Counted from the first letter of the stretch, positions 27,389 through 36,638 are shown. The stretch is 64,000 nucleotides of DNA from UBA8389 sp964472175 (GCA_964472175.1 CAYYJF010000002.1:31378-95377); one strand, 5' to 3'. The notes: generated by a model not told the origin, from the letters alone. Made by a program: numbers and translations.

Positions 27389-27426
27389 TATATTTGTATG
27401 TATTTTTGATTTTTTAAGTATTTTTG
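27389..27426 (+). promoter_or_regulatory. Three tandem -7-like boxes before the outer-membrane protein
   Basis: TATATTTG at 27389-27396, TATTTTTG at 27401-27408 and TATTTTTG at 27419-27426, all perfect TAnnTTTG. The last is 77 bases before the start of the porin-like gene. The AT-rich background can produce such matches by chance, but three in 38 bases is notable. Confidence 0.4.
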
Positions 27427-27503
27427 CGTTGGAAAATTCAAAATAATTTTTCTTTCAGTTATTTAGATTCCTGAGTTTCAAACTGATACTTAAATTTATA
27501 AGA

Positions 27504-28127
27504 ATGAAAACAAAAACTATTGCCTGCTTTTTTTTGGCATTCTCTTTTGCTTTTACTACCTATGCTCAAAATGTATCAATTGTTGAATCAAATTCTACCA
27601 GTTCAACGACTTATTCAAGTTACAAGGTGAAAAAACCCAAATTTTGGGTTGGACCAAAATTTGGAACAGATTTTATAGGAGTACCTTCCGGTAGTGATGA
27701 TATCAAGAATGGATTAAAAGAACAGTGGCAGGCTGGGTTATTGATGCAATTTGGTCGTACGATATATATTCAACCAGAATGTTATTATTCAGTTGATAAT
27801 GTATTGGACGCATCACAGGAAATTCTTTCATCAACAGCTTCAATCAAGGTGCCTGCTTTATTGGGTCTTCGCTTCCTGAATTTGGGTTTGTTTAGTTTGC
27901 ATATCATGGGTGGTCCTGAGTTTGTGATACCCGTTAAAGACGATCAAAATGATTTACGAAAAACAACGAGACATTTTGTTGTTGGCGCCGGTATTGACGT
28001 TTTGGGATTCATTACTGCTGATATCCGATATTTGTATGATACAAGCATCCAACTCAATGACCACATCAATAGTTTTGACTTGCAAACCACGCCTTTGAAT
28101 TTAACGGTAGGCTTGAAACTTAGATAA
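27504..28127 (+). CDS. Outer-membrane beta-barrel protein (porin-like family)
   Basis: A 207-residue exported protein. Signal peptide about residues 1-22 (cleavage at TYAQ). The mature part alternates hydrophobic and polar residues in short strands (WVGPKFGTDF, TIYIQPECYYS, LGLRFLNLGL, FVVGAGIDVLGF) and ends in a strand finishing with K-L-R, as in small PorT-like Bacteroidota barrels. Function beyond membrane location is unknown. It is a single-gene unit with a long leader, closed by a strong terminator. Confidence 0.75.
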   Translation: MKTKTIACFFLAFSFAFTTYAQNVSIVESNSTSSTTYSSYKVKKPKFWVGPKFGTDFIGVPSGSDDIKNGLKEQWQAGLLMQFGRTIYIQPECYYSVDNVLDASQEILSSTASIKVPALLGLRFLNLGLFSLHIMGGPEFVIPVKDDQNDLRKTTRHFVVGAGIDVLGFITADIRYLYDTSIQLNDHINSFDLQTTPLNLTVGLKLR

Positions 28128-28143
28128 TTATTATTACACATAT

Positions 28144-28190
28144 AAAAATCGGGTATCAATAAAGGTTTACTTTATGATACCCGATTTTTT
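28144..28190. terminator. Long hairpin terminator between the OMP gene and tRNA-Lys
   Basis: A long inverted repeat with arms AAAAATCGGGTATCA and TGATACCCGATTTTTT, the inner part able to pair further. A-run on the left and T-run on the right make it a good bidirectional terminator. Confidence 0.8.
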
Positions 28191-28192
28191 TG

Positions 28193-28265
28193 TGACCCGG
28201 GAGAGGCTCGAACTCTCGACCCAATGATTAAGAGTCATTTGCTCTACCAACTGAGCTACCGAGTC
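28193..28265 (-). tRNA. tRNA-Lys (anticodon CTT)
   Basis: Minus-strand cloverleaf: acceptor GACTCGG/CCGGGTC with one T-G pair, D-arm GCTCAGTTGGTAGAGC, anticodon loop CTCTTAA in a 5-bp stem, T-loop TTCGAGC, discriminator A. Confidence 0.96.
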
Positions 28266-28279
28266 ATTTTGAACGGCTG

Positions 28280-28287
28280 CAAAGGTA
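28280..28287 (-). promoter_or_regulatory. -7 promoter box of tRNA-Lys
   Basis: TACCTTTG on the minus strand, 14 bases before the tRNA. Confidence 0.5.
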
Positions 28288-28330
28288 CGTTTTTTACATT
28301 TTATAATCAAAATATTTTCTCCAACATTTT

Positions 28331-30475
28331 TCAGGTATTCTCACTTTGTTCAAGTGATTTCATTGACAACTGGATCCGTTTTCTCTCCAAGTCAATACCA
28401 ATGATTTTTACTTGAACATGTTGATGCAGGCTCACAACTTGATTTGGATCTGAAACAAAATGATCGGCCAATTGGGATATGTGCACCAATCCGTTTTCTT
28501 TGATGCCAAAATCAACAAAGCAACCGAAAGCAGTCAGGTTGGTCACAATTCCAGGCAAAACCATGCCCATAGTTAAATCCTGGATGGTTTTGATGTTTGG
28601 ATTGAAAGAAAAAACTTCAATTTTGGACCTTGGGTCAAGACCTGGCTTTTCCAATTCCGATAATATGTCTTTTAATGTGGGAAGACCAATCTCTTTTGAA
28701 CAATAACGCTCCAATTGTATTTTGGATCTGATTTCTGCTGACTGAATGAGCTCTAAAATCGTGCAATTCATGTCTTTTGCCATTTTTTCAACCAATTCAT
28801 AGCGTTCAGGATGGACTGCAGTGTTGTCCAGTGGATTTTCGGGCGATTTTATCCTTAAAAAGCCTGCCGCCTGTTCATAGGCTTTGGCCCCCAGTCGAGG
28901 CACTTGCAACAGCTCTTTTCTTGATTTGAAAGAGCCATTGGCATTTCGATGCTCCACGATATTTTTGGCAATGGTTTCTGACAATCCGGAAACGTAGGTC
29001 AAAAGGTATTTACTGGCAGTGTTGACATTGATTCCGACCTGATTCACACAAGAAACCACCGTGTTGTCCAACATTTTTTTTAATTTGCTTTGGTCAACAT
29101 CGTGTTGATACTGTCCTACACCGATCGATTTTGGGTCAATTTTTACAAGTTCTGCCAATGGATCCATAAGTCTGCGTCCGATGGAGACAGATCCTCTGAC
29201 AGTTACATCATATTCAGGAAATTCCTCTCTGGCAACTTTCGAGGCTGAGTAAATGGATGCTCCGTTTTCACTGACAACAAACACTTGGATATTTTTTGGA
29301 AAACGCATTTGTTGAATAAATTGTTCAGTTTCTCTGGATGCTGTCCCGTTTCCAATGGCAATCGCTTGAATGTCATAGCTTTCAACCAAATTGGAGATCT
29401 TTTTCATCGATTGAGAAACCTCTTTTTGAGGTGCATGTGGATAGATGGTTTCGTTGTGCATCAATTGCCCGTTCTGATCCAGACAAACCACTTTACAGCC
29501 AGTTCTGAAGCCAGGGTCAATTGCCAATACTTTTTTTTGTCCCAGTGGTGCGGAAAGCAACAATTGGCGAAGATTTTCTGAAAATACCTGAATCGCTATT
29601 TCATCCGATGTTTCTTTGAAAACGGAGATGACCTCGGTTATAATAGAAGGTTTGAGCAGTCTTTTGTATCCATCCACAATGGCCTCCTGAAGCAATTGAG
29701 AAGTTTTATGATGATTCTTAACAAATAACTGTGTGAAATGATCGCAGGCTTGCTGATCATCAATTTCTAATTGAACCTTCAAAATGCCTTCCTTTTCACC
29801 GCGCATAACTGCCAAAAAACGATGTGAAGAACATTTTTTGATGGCTACCGTGAAATCGAAATAATCCTGATATTTTATTCCTTCAGTATCTTTGCCTTTT
29901 ATAACGGTTGAACTCAAAACGCCTGTATGCATGAATTGCTTTCTGAGGTAAGCTCTGACTTTTTGGTTTTCACTGATCCATTCCGCAACAATGTCTTTGG
30001 CGCCTTTCAAAGCGTCCTCGATGCTCAATACGGTATCATTGAGGTGTTTTTTGGCAGCGTCTTCGATTCTTTCAGGCGATTCATGGTATATTTTTATGGC
30101 CAAAGGCTCCAATCCATTGATTCTGGCTGTTTCTGCGCGCGTATTCCGTTTAACCTTATAGGGTAGATACAAGTCTTCCAGTTCATTCTTGTCGTTGCAT
30201 TGTTCAATTTGCAACTTTAATGCATCGGTCAGTTTGCCTTGTTGTTTGATGGTTTCAAGAATGCTGATGCGTCTTTTATCCAGTTCTTTGATTTTTTGTT
30301 CCAATTCAGCAATTTGCTCAATTTGAACCTCATTCAAACTGCCTGTTAGCTCTTTTCTGTATCGACTGATAAATGGAATGGTCGCTCCATCTTCAAAAAG
30401 CTTGATGGTGTTGAGAACACCTTTGAATGGAATATTGAGTTGATTGGAAATGTATGAAATCTGTGGTTCTGTCAT
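28331..30475 (-). CDS. tex: Tex-family RNA-binding protein with S1 domain
   Basis: A 714-residue cytoplasmic protein of the Tex family, implicated in transcription accessory functions and nucleic-acid binding. Domain order matches: N-terminal helical region, YqgF/RNase H-like domain in the middle (VLAIDPGFRTGCK near residue 330), helix-hairpin-helix segments (VGINVNTASKYLLTYVSGL...), and a C-terminal S1 domain (GMVLPGIVTNLTAFGCFVDFGIKENGLVHIS). I use ATG 30475, where the family N-terminus begins; ten extra upstream codons run into the promoter area. A near-match -7 box (TACCTTCG) is at 30502-30495. Confidence 0.93.
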   Translation of the reverse strand: MTEPQISYISNQLNIPFKGVLNTIKLFEDGATIPFISRYRKELTGSLNEVQIEQIAELEQKIKELDKRRISILETIKQQGKLTDALKLQIEQCNDKNELEDLYLPYKVKRNTRAETARINGLEPLAIKIYHESPERIEDAAKKHLNDTVLSIEDALKGAKDIVAEWISENQKVRAYLRKQFMHTGVLSSTVIKGKDTEGIKYQDYFDFTVAIKKCSSHRFLAVMRGEKEGILKVQLEIDDQQACDHFTQLFVKNHHKTSQLLQEAIVDGYKRLLKPSIITEVISVFKETSDEIAIQVFSENLRQLLLSAPLGQKKVLAIDPGFRTGCKVVCLDQNGQLMHNETIYPHAPQKEVSQSMKKISNLVESYDIQAIAIGNGTASRETEQFIQQMRFPKNIQVFVVSENGASIYSASKVAREEFPEYDVTVRGSVSIGRRLMDPLAELVKIDPKSIGVGQYQHDVDQSKLKKMLDNTVVSCVNQVGINVNTASKYLLTYVSGLSETIAKNIVEHRNANGSFKSRKELLQVPRLGAKAYEQAAGFLRIKSPENPLDNTAVHPERYELVEKMAKDMNCTILELIQSAEIRSKIQLERYCSKEIGLPTLKDILSELEKPGLDPRSKIEVFSFNPNIKTIQDLTMGMVLPGIVTNLTAFGCFVDFGIKENGLVHISQLADHFVSDPNQVVSLHQHVQVKIIGIDLERKRIQLSMKSLEQSENT

Positions 30476-30515
30476 GCTACATGATGTGAGTAAACGAAGG
30501 TACAAAAAAATGGTG

Positions 30516-30523
30516 TATCTTTG
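30516..30523 (+). promoter_or_regulatory. -7 promoter box of the RluA-type gene
   Basis: TATCTTTG, six bases before ATG 30530, so the mRNA leader must be extremely short or absent. Confidence 0.5.
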
Positions 30524-30529
30524 CAGTCT

Positions 30530-31447
30530 ATGAATGAGAAATCAAAAGATAAGAAAACCCAATTTAGCGTTGAAGAATCCACCTTGCTATTGGATTTTTT
30601 AATTGGGAAATTTACGGACAAAAGTCGTACAACCATCAAGTCTTTATTGAAAAATAAGCAAGTTTTGATTGGCAATCAGCCGGTTACAAAGTTTGATTAT
30701 GCTTTGAATCCAGGCGATACCATTGTCATCAGATGGGGTAAAGGTGTGGTGACGTTGAAAGATCCGCAACTCAGTATTGTGTTTGAAGATGAGGATTTTA
30801 TCGTTGTCGAGAAGGCCGCCGGATTGCTTTCAATCGCTACTCAAAAAGAAAAAATGCGTACGGCATACAGTATTCTGAGTACCTATTTAAAAAAGACGAA
30901 TCCCAAAAACCGCATTTTTGTCATTCATAGATTGGATAGAGAAACCTCAGGTTTGATGGTTTTTGCAAAGAATGAAGCCATCCAAGCCGCCATGCAAAAC
31001 AATTGGAAATTTGCGGTTCAACAAAGGAGCTATATTGCTGTTGTTGAAGGGGTTCTGCAAACCGGAGACGGCACAGGGGTAGGGGTTATTAAATCATACT
31101 TATGGGAAAGTAAGTCCTTGATTGTTTATTCCAGTCCCAATCCTGACGATGGACAATTGGCAGTGACCAGATATGAAGTTTTGAAAACGGGTGATAAATA
31201 CACCCTGGTTCGTCTTCAACTTGAAACAGGTAGAAAAAATCAGATTCGGGTGCACATGAACAGTATTGGACACCCATTGGCAGGAGATATGAAGTATGGC
31301 GGACACGCATGCGCTTTAAAAAGGCTTTGTCTGCACGCAGATAAGCTATCATTTACGCATCCAAGAACAGGTGAACGTTTGGATTTTAGTTCACCTGCAC
31401 CGGTTGGTTTTTCAAAATTGACGTACGAAAAAGCGGTTAAATCTTAA
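30530..31447 (+). CDS. RluA-family pseudouridine synthase
   Basis: Converts uridine to pseudouridine in ribosomal or transfer RNA. The 305-residue protein has an N-terminal S4 RNA-binding domain (about 20-70) and the RluA catalytic domain with the nucleophile aspartate in HRLDRETSG. The C-terminal LETGRKNQIRVHMNSIGHP block is also typical. It belongs to the RluC/RluD-like group by the S4 domain; the target base cannot be told. The -7 box ends seven bases before the ATG, suggesting a nearly leaderless transcript. Confidence 0.9.
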   Translation: MNEKSKDKKTQFSVEESTLLLDFLIGKFTDKSRTTIKSLLKNKQVLIGNQPVTKFDYALNPGDTIVIRWGKGVVTLKDPQLSIVFEDEDFIVVEKAAGLLSIATQKEKMRTAYSILSTYLKKTNPKNRIFVIHRLDRETSGLMVFAKNEAIQAAMQNNWKFAVQQRSYIAVVEGVLQTGDGTGVGVIKSYLWESKSLIVYSSPNPDDGQLAVTRYEVLKTGDKYTLVRLQLETGRKNQIRVHMNSIGHPLAGDMKYGGHACALKRLCLHADKLSFTHPRTGERLDFSSPAPVGFSKLTYEKAVKS

Positions 31448-31452
31448 AAACC

Positions 31453-32634
31453 TTATTTGGCCATCTGATAGATTTGTACCATATCCTCCATCTGAAGCTT
31501 TTTAAAATTTCCAATTCTTTTTAGGCCGTTGTTGCTACATTTGGCTGCCATTTCCTGTATCTCGGCCTCTGTGATGTCTTTTCCAATGAGTTCTTTGATG
31601 GAAGTTGGCATGCCAATGGCCTTGTAAAAGCGTTCCATGGCTTCGATGCCTTTGATGGCGGTGGCTTCAGTCGATAAGAAATCATTGTTGACACCCATCA
31701 CCTGTACGGCAAATCTGGCAAATCTGGATGGGTTTTCCATGTAAACATATCTGGCCCAACTTCCCCAAATGGCAGCAAGACCTGCGCCATGCGCGACATC
31801 GAACAATCCGCTTAATTCGTGTTCCAACATGTGGGTTGACCAATCGCCAATGGTGCCACATCCGGTCAAATCATTGTGAGCCAAACTTCCAGCCCACATG
31901 ATTTGTGCTCTGTGAATATATCCGGTAGGATTTTTTAGAACCTCAAATATGCTTTCTTTGATGCTTCTCAAAATGCTTTCAGAAATCCCGTCGGTGACAG
32001 ACATGTCATTTTCATGCGAGAAATATCTTTCCATGGTATGCATCATCATATCGGTTGCACCACACACCGTTTGAAAATCGGGAAGGGTATAGGTGCGTTC
32101 CGGATTCATGATGGAAAACTTACACCTGAGCAAAGGATGTCCGTAGTCTTTTTTCAGAAGGCCGTTTTCATTTGTGATGACAAGGCTGTCACTCATCTCA
32201 CTGCCGGCTGCTGGGATGGTTAAAATGCAGCCCAGAGGCAAGAATCTGCTGCCTTCTGCTTTCCGTAAAAAGAAATCCCAAACATCTCCCGAATAATAGA
32301 ACCCGGATGAAATCGCTTTTGAAGAATCGATGACACTGCCTCCACCAATGGCCAGGATAAAGTCGACCTGTTCTTTTCTGCAAAGTTCAATACCTTCATG
32401 GACTTTAGAAAGTCTGGGATTGGGAACAACTCCGCCCAACAAAACGTAATCAATGTTCTCAGCTTTCAGTATGTTGCATACCTTATCCAATAAGCCTGAC
32501 TTTTGCACGCTTTGGCTTCCGTAATGGATCAAAACTTTGTTGGCACCATATTTTTTGAGCAGTGTAGCTACTTCATTCTCAGCGTCTTTTCCAAATACGA
32601 CCTCGGTTGGGACATGATAAGTAAAATCTTTCAT
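31453..32634 (-). CDS. Iron-containing alcohol dehydrogenase
   Basis: A 393-residue NAD(P)-dependent dehydrogenase of the group III (iron) family, most like the butanol dehydrogenase/YqhD branch. The nucleotide-binding GGGSVIDSSKA motif, ATDMMMHTMERYF and the metal-ligand region (HMLEHELSGLFDVAHGAGLA) are visible. It reduces aldehydes or oxidises alcohols; substrate unknown. The start at ATG 32634 fits the -7 box at 32670-32663; upstream in-frame codons reach the box itself. It converges closely with the RluA-type gene (five bases between the stops). Confidence 0.9.
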   Translation of the reverse strand: MKDFTYHVPTEVVFGKDAENEVATLLKKYGANKVLIHYGSQSVQKSGLLDKVCNILKAENIDYVLLGGVVPNPRLSKVHEGIELCRKEQVDFILAIGGGSVIDSSKAISSGFYYSGDVWDFFLRKAEGSRFLPLGCILTIPAAGSEMSDSLVITNENGLLKKDYGHPLLRCKFSIMNPERTYTLPDFQTVCGATDMMMHTMERYFSHENDMSVTDGISESILRSIKESIFEVLKNPTGYIHRAQIMWAGSLAHNDLTGCGTIGDWSTHMLEHELSGLFDVAHGAGLAAIWGSWARYVYMENPSRFARFAVQVMGVNNDFLSTEATAIKGIEAMERFYKAIGMPTSIKELIGKDITEAEIQEMAAKCSNNGLKRIGNFKKLQMEDMVQIYQMAK

Positions 32635-32662
32635 TGTCAATGCATTTTTTTGTTCAATAACA

Positions 32663-32670
32663 CAAATATA
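32663..32670 (-). promoter_or_regulatory. -7 promoter box of the iron alcohol dehydrogenase
   Basis: TATATTTG on the minus strand, 28 bases before ATG 32634. Confidence 0.5.
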
Positions 32671-32688
32671 CACAATTCTACAGGCGAT

Positions 32689-32725
32689 AAAAAAAAGTGT
32701 TCCAAAGATAAACTTTGAAACACTT
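32689..32725 (-). terminator. Terminator of the tRNA-Leu/Leu/Gly cluster
   Basis: A 13-bp stem with one mismatch (arms 32695-32707 and 32713-32725) followed on the minus strand by a run of T residues (A-run at 32689-32694 on the plus strand). It closes the tRNA transcript before the alcohol dehydrogenase promoter. Confidence 0.8.
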
Positions 32726-32737
32726 CGCTAATTATTG

Positions 32738-32821
32738 TGCCCAAAACAGGACTCGAACCTGCACAGCCTTGCGGCCACTAGTCCCTGAAACTAGCGTGTC
32801 TACCGATTTCACCATCTGGGC
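32738..32821 (-). tRNA. tRNA-Leu (anticodon CAG)
   Basis: Class II tRNA on the minus strand: acceptor GCCCAGA/TTTGGGC with one G-T pair, anticodon loop TTCAGGG, long variable arm, discriminator A. Last gene of a three-tRNA cluster. Confidence 0.95.
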
Positions 32822-32847
32822 ATAAATAAGTAAGGAAAAGCGGAAAG

Positions 32848-32932
32848 TGCTCAGGATGAGACTCGAACTCACACGGGCGATCCGCCCACCACCCCCTCAA
32901 AGTGGCGTGTCTACCAATTTCACCACCTGAGC
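32848..32932 (-). tRNA. tRNA-Leu (anticodon GAG)
   Basis: Class II tRNA on the minus strand: perfect acceptor GCTCAGG/CCTGAGC, anticodon loop TTGAGGG, variable arm with a GGGCG/CGCCC stem, discriminator A. Middle gene of the cluster. Confidence 0.95.
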
Positions 32933-32969
32933 GACTCTTAACTAAAAAGGCGACCTCTGTCGCCCCTAG

Positions 32970-33042
32970 AGCGAAAAACGGGACTCGAACCCGCGACCCT
33001 AACCTTGGCAAGGTTATGCTCTACCAACTGAGCTATTTTCGC
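32970..33042 (-). tRNA. tRNA-Gly (anticodon GCC)
   Basis: Minus-strand cloverleaf: acceptor GCGAAAA/TTTTCGC type, anticodon stem TAACC/GGTTA with loop TTGCCAA, T discriminator as in bacterial tRNA-Gly. First gene of the cluster. Confidence 0.96.
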
Positions 33043-33106
33043 ATTTATTAAACATCAACCATCCCTTTCGGGTTTGACTACCACTTGTAGTGCGTGATTG
33101 CGGGGA

Positions 33107-33114
33107 CAAAAGTA
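33107..33114 (-). promoter_or_regulatory. -7 promoter box of the tRNA cluster
   Basis: TACTTTTG on the minus strand, 64 bases before the tRNA-Gly 5' end; the only clear box upstream of the three tRNAs. Confidence 0.5.
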
Positions 33115-33168
33115 CGGGAAAAATTGAAATGTGCAAAAAAAACAGGTGATTTTTTTTACAAAAATGCC

Positions 33169-34311
33169 TTAATCCATTCGGCTTTTATAGTCTTCGTACG
33201 TGAAAGTTCTCCAAATCAAGTTGTTGCCATTTATGTCACGAAACACAATGGATGGGTGAGAAATGCCGTTGAACAAGGTCGTTTTGACAACTGTGTAATG
33301 AATCATATCCTCAAAGATGATTTGATCGCCGATTTTTAAGGGTTCGTCAAAACTCCATCCATCAAGATAGTCTCCAGACAAACAACTGTTGCCGCCCAAT
33401 CTGTAGGTCGGTTTTCCAAGAGTGATGTCATAACCTCCTACAATTTTTGGTTTGTAGGGCATTTCAAGGCAATCGGGCATATGGCAGGCGAAGGAAACAT
33501 CCAGAATGGCCGTTTTGATCGAGTTGTTTTCAACAATATCAACAACGGTCGAAACCAACCATCCGGTTTGCCAGGTAAAGGCGCTCCCCGGTTCCATGAT
33601 TAAATGCAGGTTGGGAAATTCCGATTTGAACGCCTTTAATACGTGAACCAAATGATCTACATTATACCCCTTTCGCGTCATCAAATGACCACCACCCATA
33701 TTCAGCCATTTTAGATGCGGCAGATAGTGGCCAAAGCGTTTTCTGACCACGTCGAGTGTGCGTTCCAGATCAAAAGAATTGGATTCACATAAGGTGTGAA
33801 AATGAAAACCTTCGATTCCATCGGGTAAAACGTCAGGTAGTTTATCCTGCGTTATGCCCATTCTTGAACCCGGCGCACAGGGGTTGTACAAATCGGTTTC
33901 AACCGATGCATATTCCGGGTTGATGCGTATCCCACAAGAAATGGGGTGCTTGGATTGCGTTTGAATGTGAGGATAGAATCGATGAAACTGGCTCAGGGAG
34001 TTGAAGGTAATATGACTGCTGTAATCCATGAATTCACCGATGTTTTCTTCTGTATAGGCAGGAGAATAACTGTGGGTCAAATTTCCCATCTCTTCAAATC
34101 CCAATCGGGCTTCTGAGGTGGAACTCGCCGTAGAACCATGGATGTATTCTTTAAAAATGGGGAAGGACTTCCACATCGCATATGCTTTGAATGCCAGAAT
34201 GATTTCGACACCGGCATCTTTGCTGACTTGTTGAATTAAACTCAGGTTTCTTCTAAGTTTGGTTTCATCCAGTACATAAGAAGGAGAAGGAATATCTTTA
34301 AATGAAATCAT
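33169..34311 (-). CDS. nspC: Carboxynorspermidine decarboxylase
   Basis: PLP enzyme making norspermidine or spermidine in the alternative polyamine pathway (carboxy(nor)spermidine route). The 380-residue protein has the PLP lysine in LAFKAYAMWK near residue 42, the characteristic STSEARLG, HTLCESNS, GGGHLMTRKGYN and a C-terminal SCLSGDYLDGW block with the cysteine of the active site. The start lies six bases after the uvrD stop, so the two are one transcript. The partner carboxynorspermidine dehydrogenase is not in the window. Confidence 0.93.
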   Translation of the reverse strand: MISFKDIPSPSYVLDETKLRRNLSLIQQVSKDAGVEIILAFKAYAMWKSFPIFKEYIHGSTASSTSEARLGFEEMGNLTHSYSPAYTEENIGEFMDYSSHITFNSLSQFHRFYPHIQTQSKHPISCGIRINPEYASVETDLYNPCAPGSRMGITQDKLPDVLPDGIEGFHFHTLCESNSFDLERTLDVVRKRFGHYLPHLKWLNMGGGHLMTRKGYNVDHLVHVLKAFKSEFPNLHLIMEPGSAFTWQTGWLVSTVVDIVENNSIKTAILDVSFACHMPDCLEMPYKPKIVGGYDITLGKPTYRLGGNSCLSGDYLDGWSFDEPLKIGDQIIFEDMIHYTVVKTTLFNGISHPSIVFRDINGNNLIWRTFTYEDYKSRMD

Positions 34312-34317
34312 AAGGGA

Positions 34318-36624
34318 TTAGGAATTAATGACAGTGAATCTTGCAAATTTAAGCAATAGTTTACGATATCCTGAATGCTCAAATTCAACTTCAATTTTAG
34401 TGTTGTCTCCCGTGTCTTCAATCCCTGTAACAATACCCATTCCGAACCGATCGTGTGATATTTTGCAACCAATTTGAATGCCTTGCATGGAGGCTGTATC
34501 CTGGGTTGGTGTGGCCGGTGCAGAGGTTTTGGACTTTTCAATCCTGGTGAGTGTTCTTTTGGTAGAAGTGATATTTGGTAAATGGTATGTCGGCTCGGTT
34601 TTCTGAAATCTAGGCGATTCAGATTGTTTGATAAACCCAACGTTGCTTGTCGGATAATCGAGCAGTGAAGCGTCTAAATCCATTAAAAAACGGCTAGGTC
34701 TGGTGAAATTGTTTTGGCCATTCCTATACCGACTCTTGGCATGGCTCAATGTACAGGTTTTTTTGGCTCGTGTGATGGCCACATACAACAATCGCCTTTC
34801 TTCTTCCAGATTTTTTTCATTTTCCATCTGGTGTAAAGAAGGAAAGAGCTCTTCTTCCATGCCAACCACGAATACATGATCGAATTCAAGGCCCTTTGAA
34901 GCATGGATGGTCATCAAAGTTACACTATCCTCTGCGTTATTTTTGGTTTCATCCTGATCGGTTAACAAAGAAACATCCTGCAAATAATGGACAACGGAAG
35001 TATCCTCGGAGCCTTCTTCAATACGGTTGACCACAAATTCATTCATCCCGGCCAAAAGCGATTCGAGGTTTTCTTTCCTGCTTAAATAATCCGGTGAATG
35101 CTCCGTTTGCAACTCCTGGTTGATGCCAGACTCCTGAAGTAGGTTTTTGGTGAGCTCATAGACATCCCAGTCAAACATTTTTCCCCGGAATTTTTCGATG
35201 AGTGTCCGAAAAGCGATGAGTTTCTTCTGAATGCCCGATTGAATGCCATGATTGTTGGTTTCAAGCTGTTCCAATACGTCCCAAATGCCTGTTCCTTGAG
35301 AAATGGTGGCTTGCACCAGTTTATTGATGGTCGTGTCGCCAATACCTCTTGCCGGAATGTTGACGATTCGTTTAAAAGCTTCCAGGTCATCTTTGTTCAA
35401 TAACAGTCTCAAATACGCAATGATGTCCTTAATTTCCTTTCTTTGATAGAAAGAAAGCCCGCCATAGACTCGATAAGGGATATTCCGTTTTCGCAAAGCT
35501 TCTTCGAAGATGCGTGATTGCGCATTGGTTCTGTATAATATCACAAATTCATTCAAATCTGCATGCAAGTTCAGCCGCATTTCAGAAAGCTTGTTTGAGA
35601 CCATAAAACCTTCTTCCAAATCCGAGTAGGCAGAAAGAATCTTTATTTTGTTGCCTTGCTCCAAATCTGAAAACACTTTTTTGGGAATTTGCCCTTTGTT
35701 CTTTTCAATCAGACTGTTTGCGGCTTCAACAATCGTTTTTGTAGAACGGTAATTTTGCTCCAGCTTGAAGAGCTTTCCTTCAGGATAATTGTTTTTAAAA
35801 TGCAAAATATTTTCAATGTTTGCACCCCGAAAAGAATAGATGCTTTGAGAATCATCACCAACCACACATATTTTGTGGTGTCTCTCCGCCAACTTCTTTA
35901 GAATCAGATATTGAGAAAAGTTGGTGTCCTGATACTCATCAACCAGAATAAACTGAAAAATCTGTTGATAATGCTCCAGGATTTGGGGATGGTCTCTGAA
36001 GAGAATGTTGGTATTGAACAACAAATCGTCAAAATCCATGACATTGGCCTTCCGGCAACGTTGTACATAACTACTGTAGATTTCTTTAAATACAGGTCTT
36101 TTGCCTAAAATGTCCTGTCTGATCCATTCCGCTTGATTTGGATAAGCTTCGGCAGAAATCAAATCATTTTTTGCAGCAGAAATTCGATTTAAGACAAAGC
36201 TGGGCTTGTATATTTTATCGTCCAGTTTCATCTCTTTGATGATGGATTTGATCAGGCTTTTGCTGTCTGATGTATCGTAAATTGTGAAAGACGAGTTGTA
36301 ACCGATGTGTTCACATTCTTTTTTCAGGATCCTTAAAAAGACCGAATGAAAGGTGCCCATCCAAACCCTTTCCGATGCCTCACGGTTGATCAATGAACCA
36401 ATTCTTTCTCTCATCTCCCGGGCAGCTTTGTTGGTAAAGGTTAAGGAAAGAATAGACCACGGCTGATATCCCAATGCAATCAAATAAGCGATTTTGTGTG
36501 TCAGTACACGCGTTTTACCTGAGCCTGCTCCGGCAATAATCAAAGAAGGCCCATCTACATATTGAACCGCTTCTTTTTGGTTAAAATTCAGATTGTTAAG
36601 TAGTTCTGTCAATTTGGCAAGCAT
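34318..36624 (-). CDS. uvrD: UvrD/PcrA-type DNA helicase
   Basis: A superfamily 1 3'-5' helicase for repair and replication. The 768-residue protein has Walker A AGAGSGKT (residues 31-38), the DEYQDT motif II, QNYRST, TIHASKGLEFDHVF and YVAITRAKK, in the usual order. The C-terminus ends in a Tudor-like region (VGCKISHDRFGMGIVTGIED) as in PcrA. It is transcribed from a -7 box at 36646-36639 and is followed by nspC. Confidence 0.95.
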   Translation of the reverse strand: MLAKLTELLNNLNFNQKEAVQYVDGPSLIIAGAGSGKTRVLTHKIAYLIALGYQPWSILSLTFTNKAAREMRERIGSLINREASERVWMGTFHSVFLRILKKECEHIGYNSSFTIYDTSDSKSLIKSIIKEMKLDDKIYKPSFVLNRISAAKNDLISAEAYPNQAEWIRQDILGKRPVFKEIYSSYVQRCRKANVMDFDDLLFNTNILFRDHPQILEHYQQIFQFILVDEYQDTNFSQYLILKKLAERHHKICVVGDDSQSIYSFRGANIENILHFKNNYPEGKLFKLEQNYRSTKTIVEAANSLIEKNKGQIPKKVFSDLEQGNKIKILSAYSDLEEGFMVSNKLSEMRLNLHADLNEFVILYRTNAQSRIFEEALRKRNIPYRVYGGLSFYQRKEIKDIIAYLRLLLNKDDLEAFKRIVNIPARGIGDTTINKLVQATISQGTGIWDVLEQLETNNHGIQSGIQKKLIAFRTLIEKFRGKMFDWDVYELTKNLLQESGINQELQTEHSPDYLSRKENLESLLAGMNEFVVNRIEEGSEDTSVVHYLQDVSLLTDQDETKNNAEDSVTLMTIHASKGLEFDHVFVVGMEEELFPSLHQMENEKNLEEERRLLYVAITRAKKTCTLSHAKSRYRNGQNNFTRPSRFLMDLDASLLDYPTSNVGFIKQSESPRFQKTEPTYHLPNITSTKRTLTRIEKSKTSAPATPTQDTASMQGIQIGCKISHDRFGMGIVTGIEDTGDNTKIEVEFEHSGYRKLLLKFARFTVINS

Positions 36625-36638
36625 AAAAAATGATCCAT

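Noticed and set aside
32778..33011. A 77-codon open frame on the minus strand across the tRNA cluster
   Set aside because: It reads through three complete tRNA genes; its arginine- and glycine-rich translation is the usual artefact of tRNA sequence.
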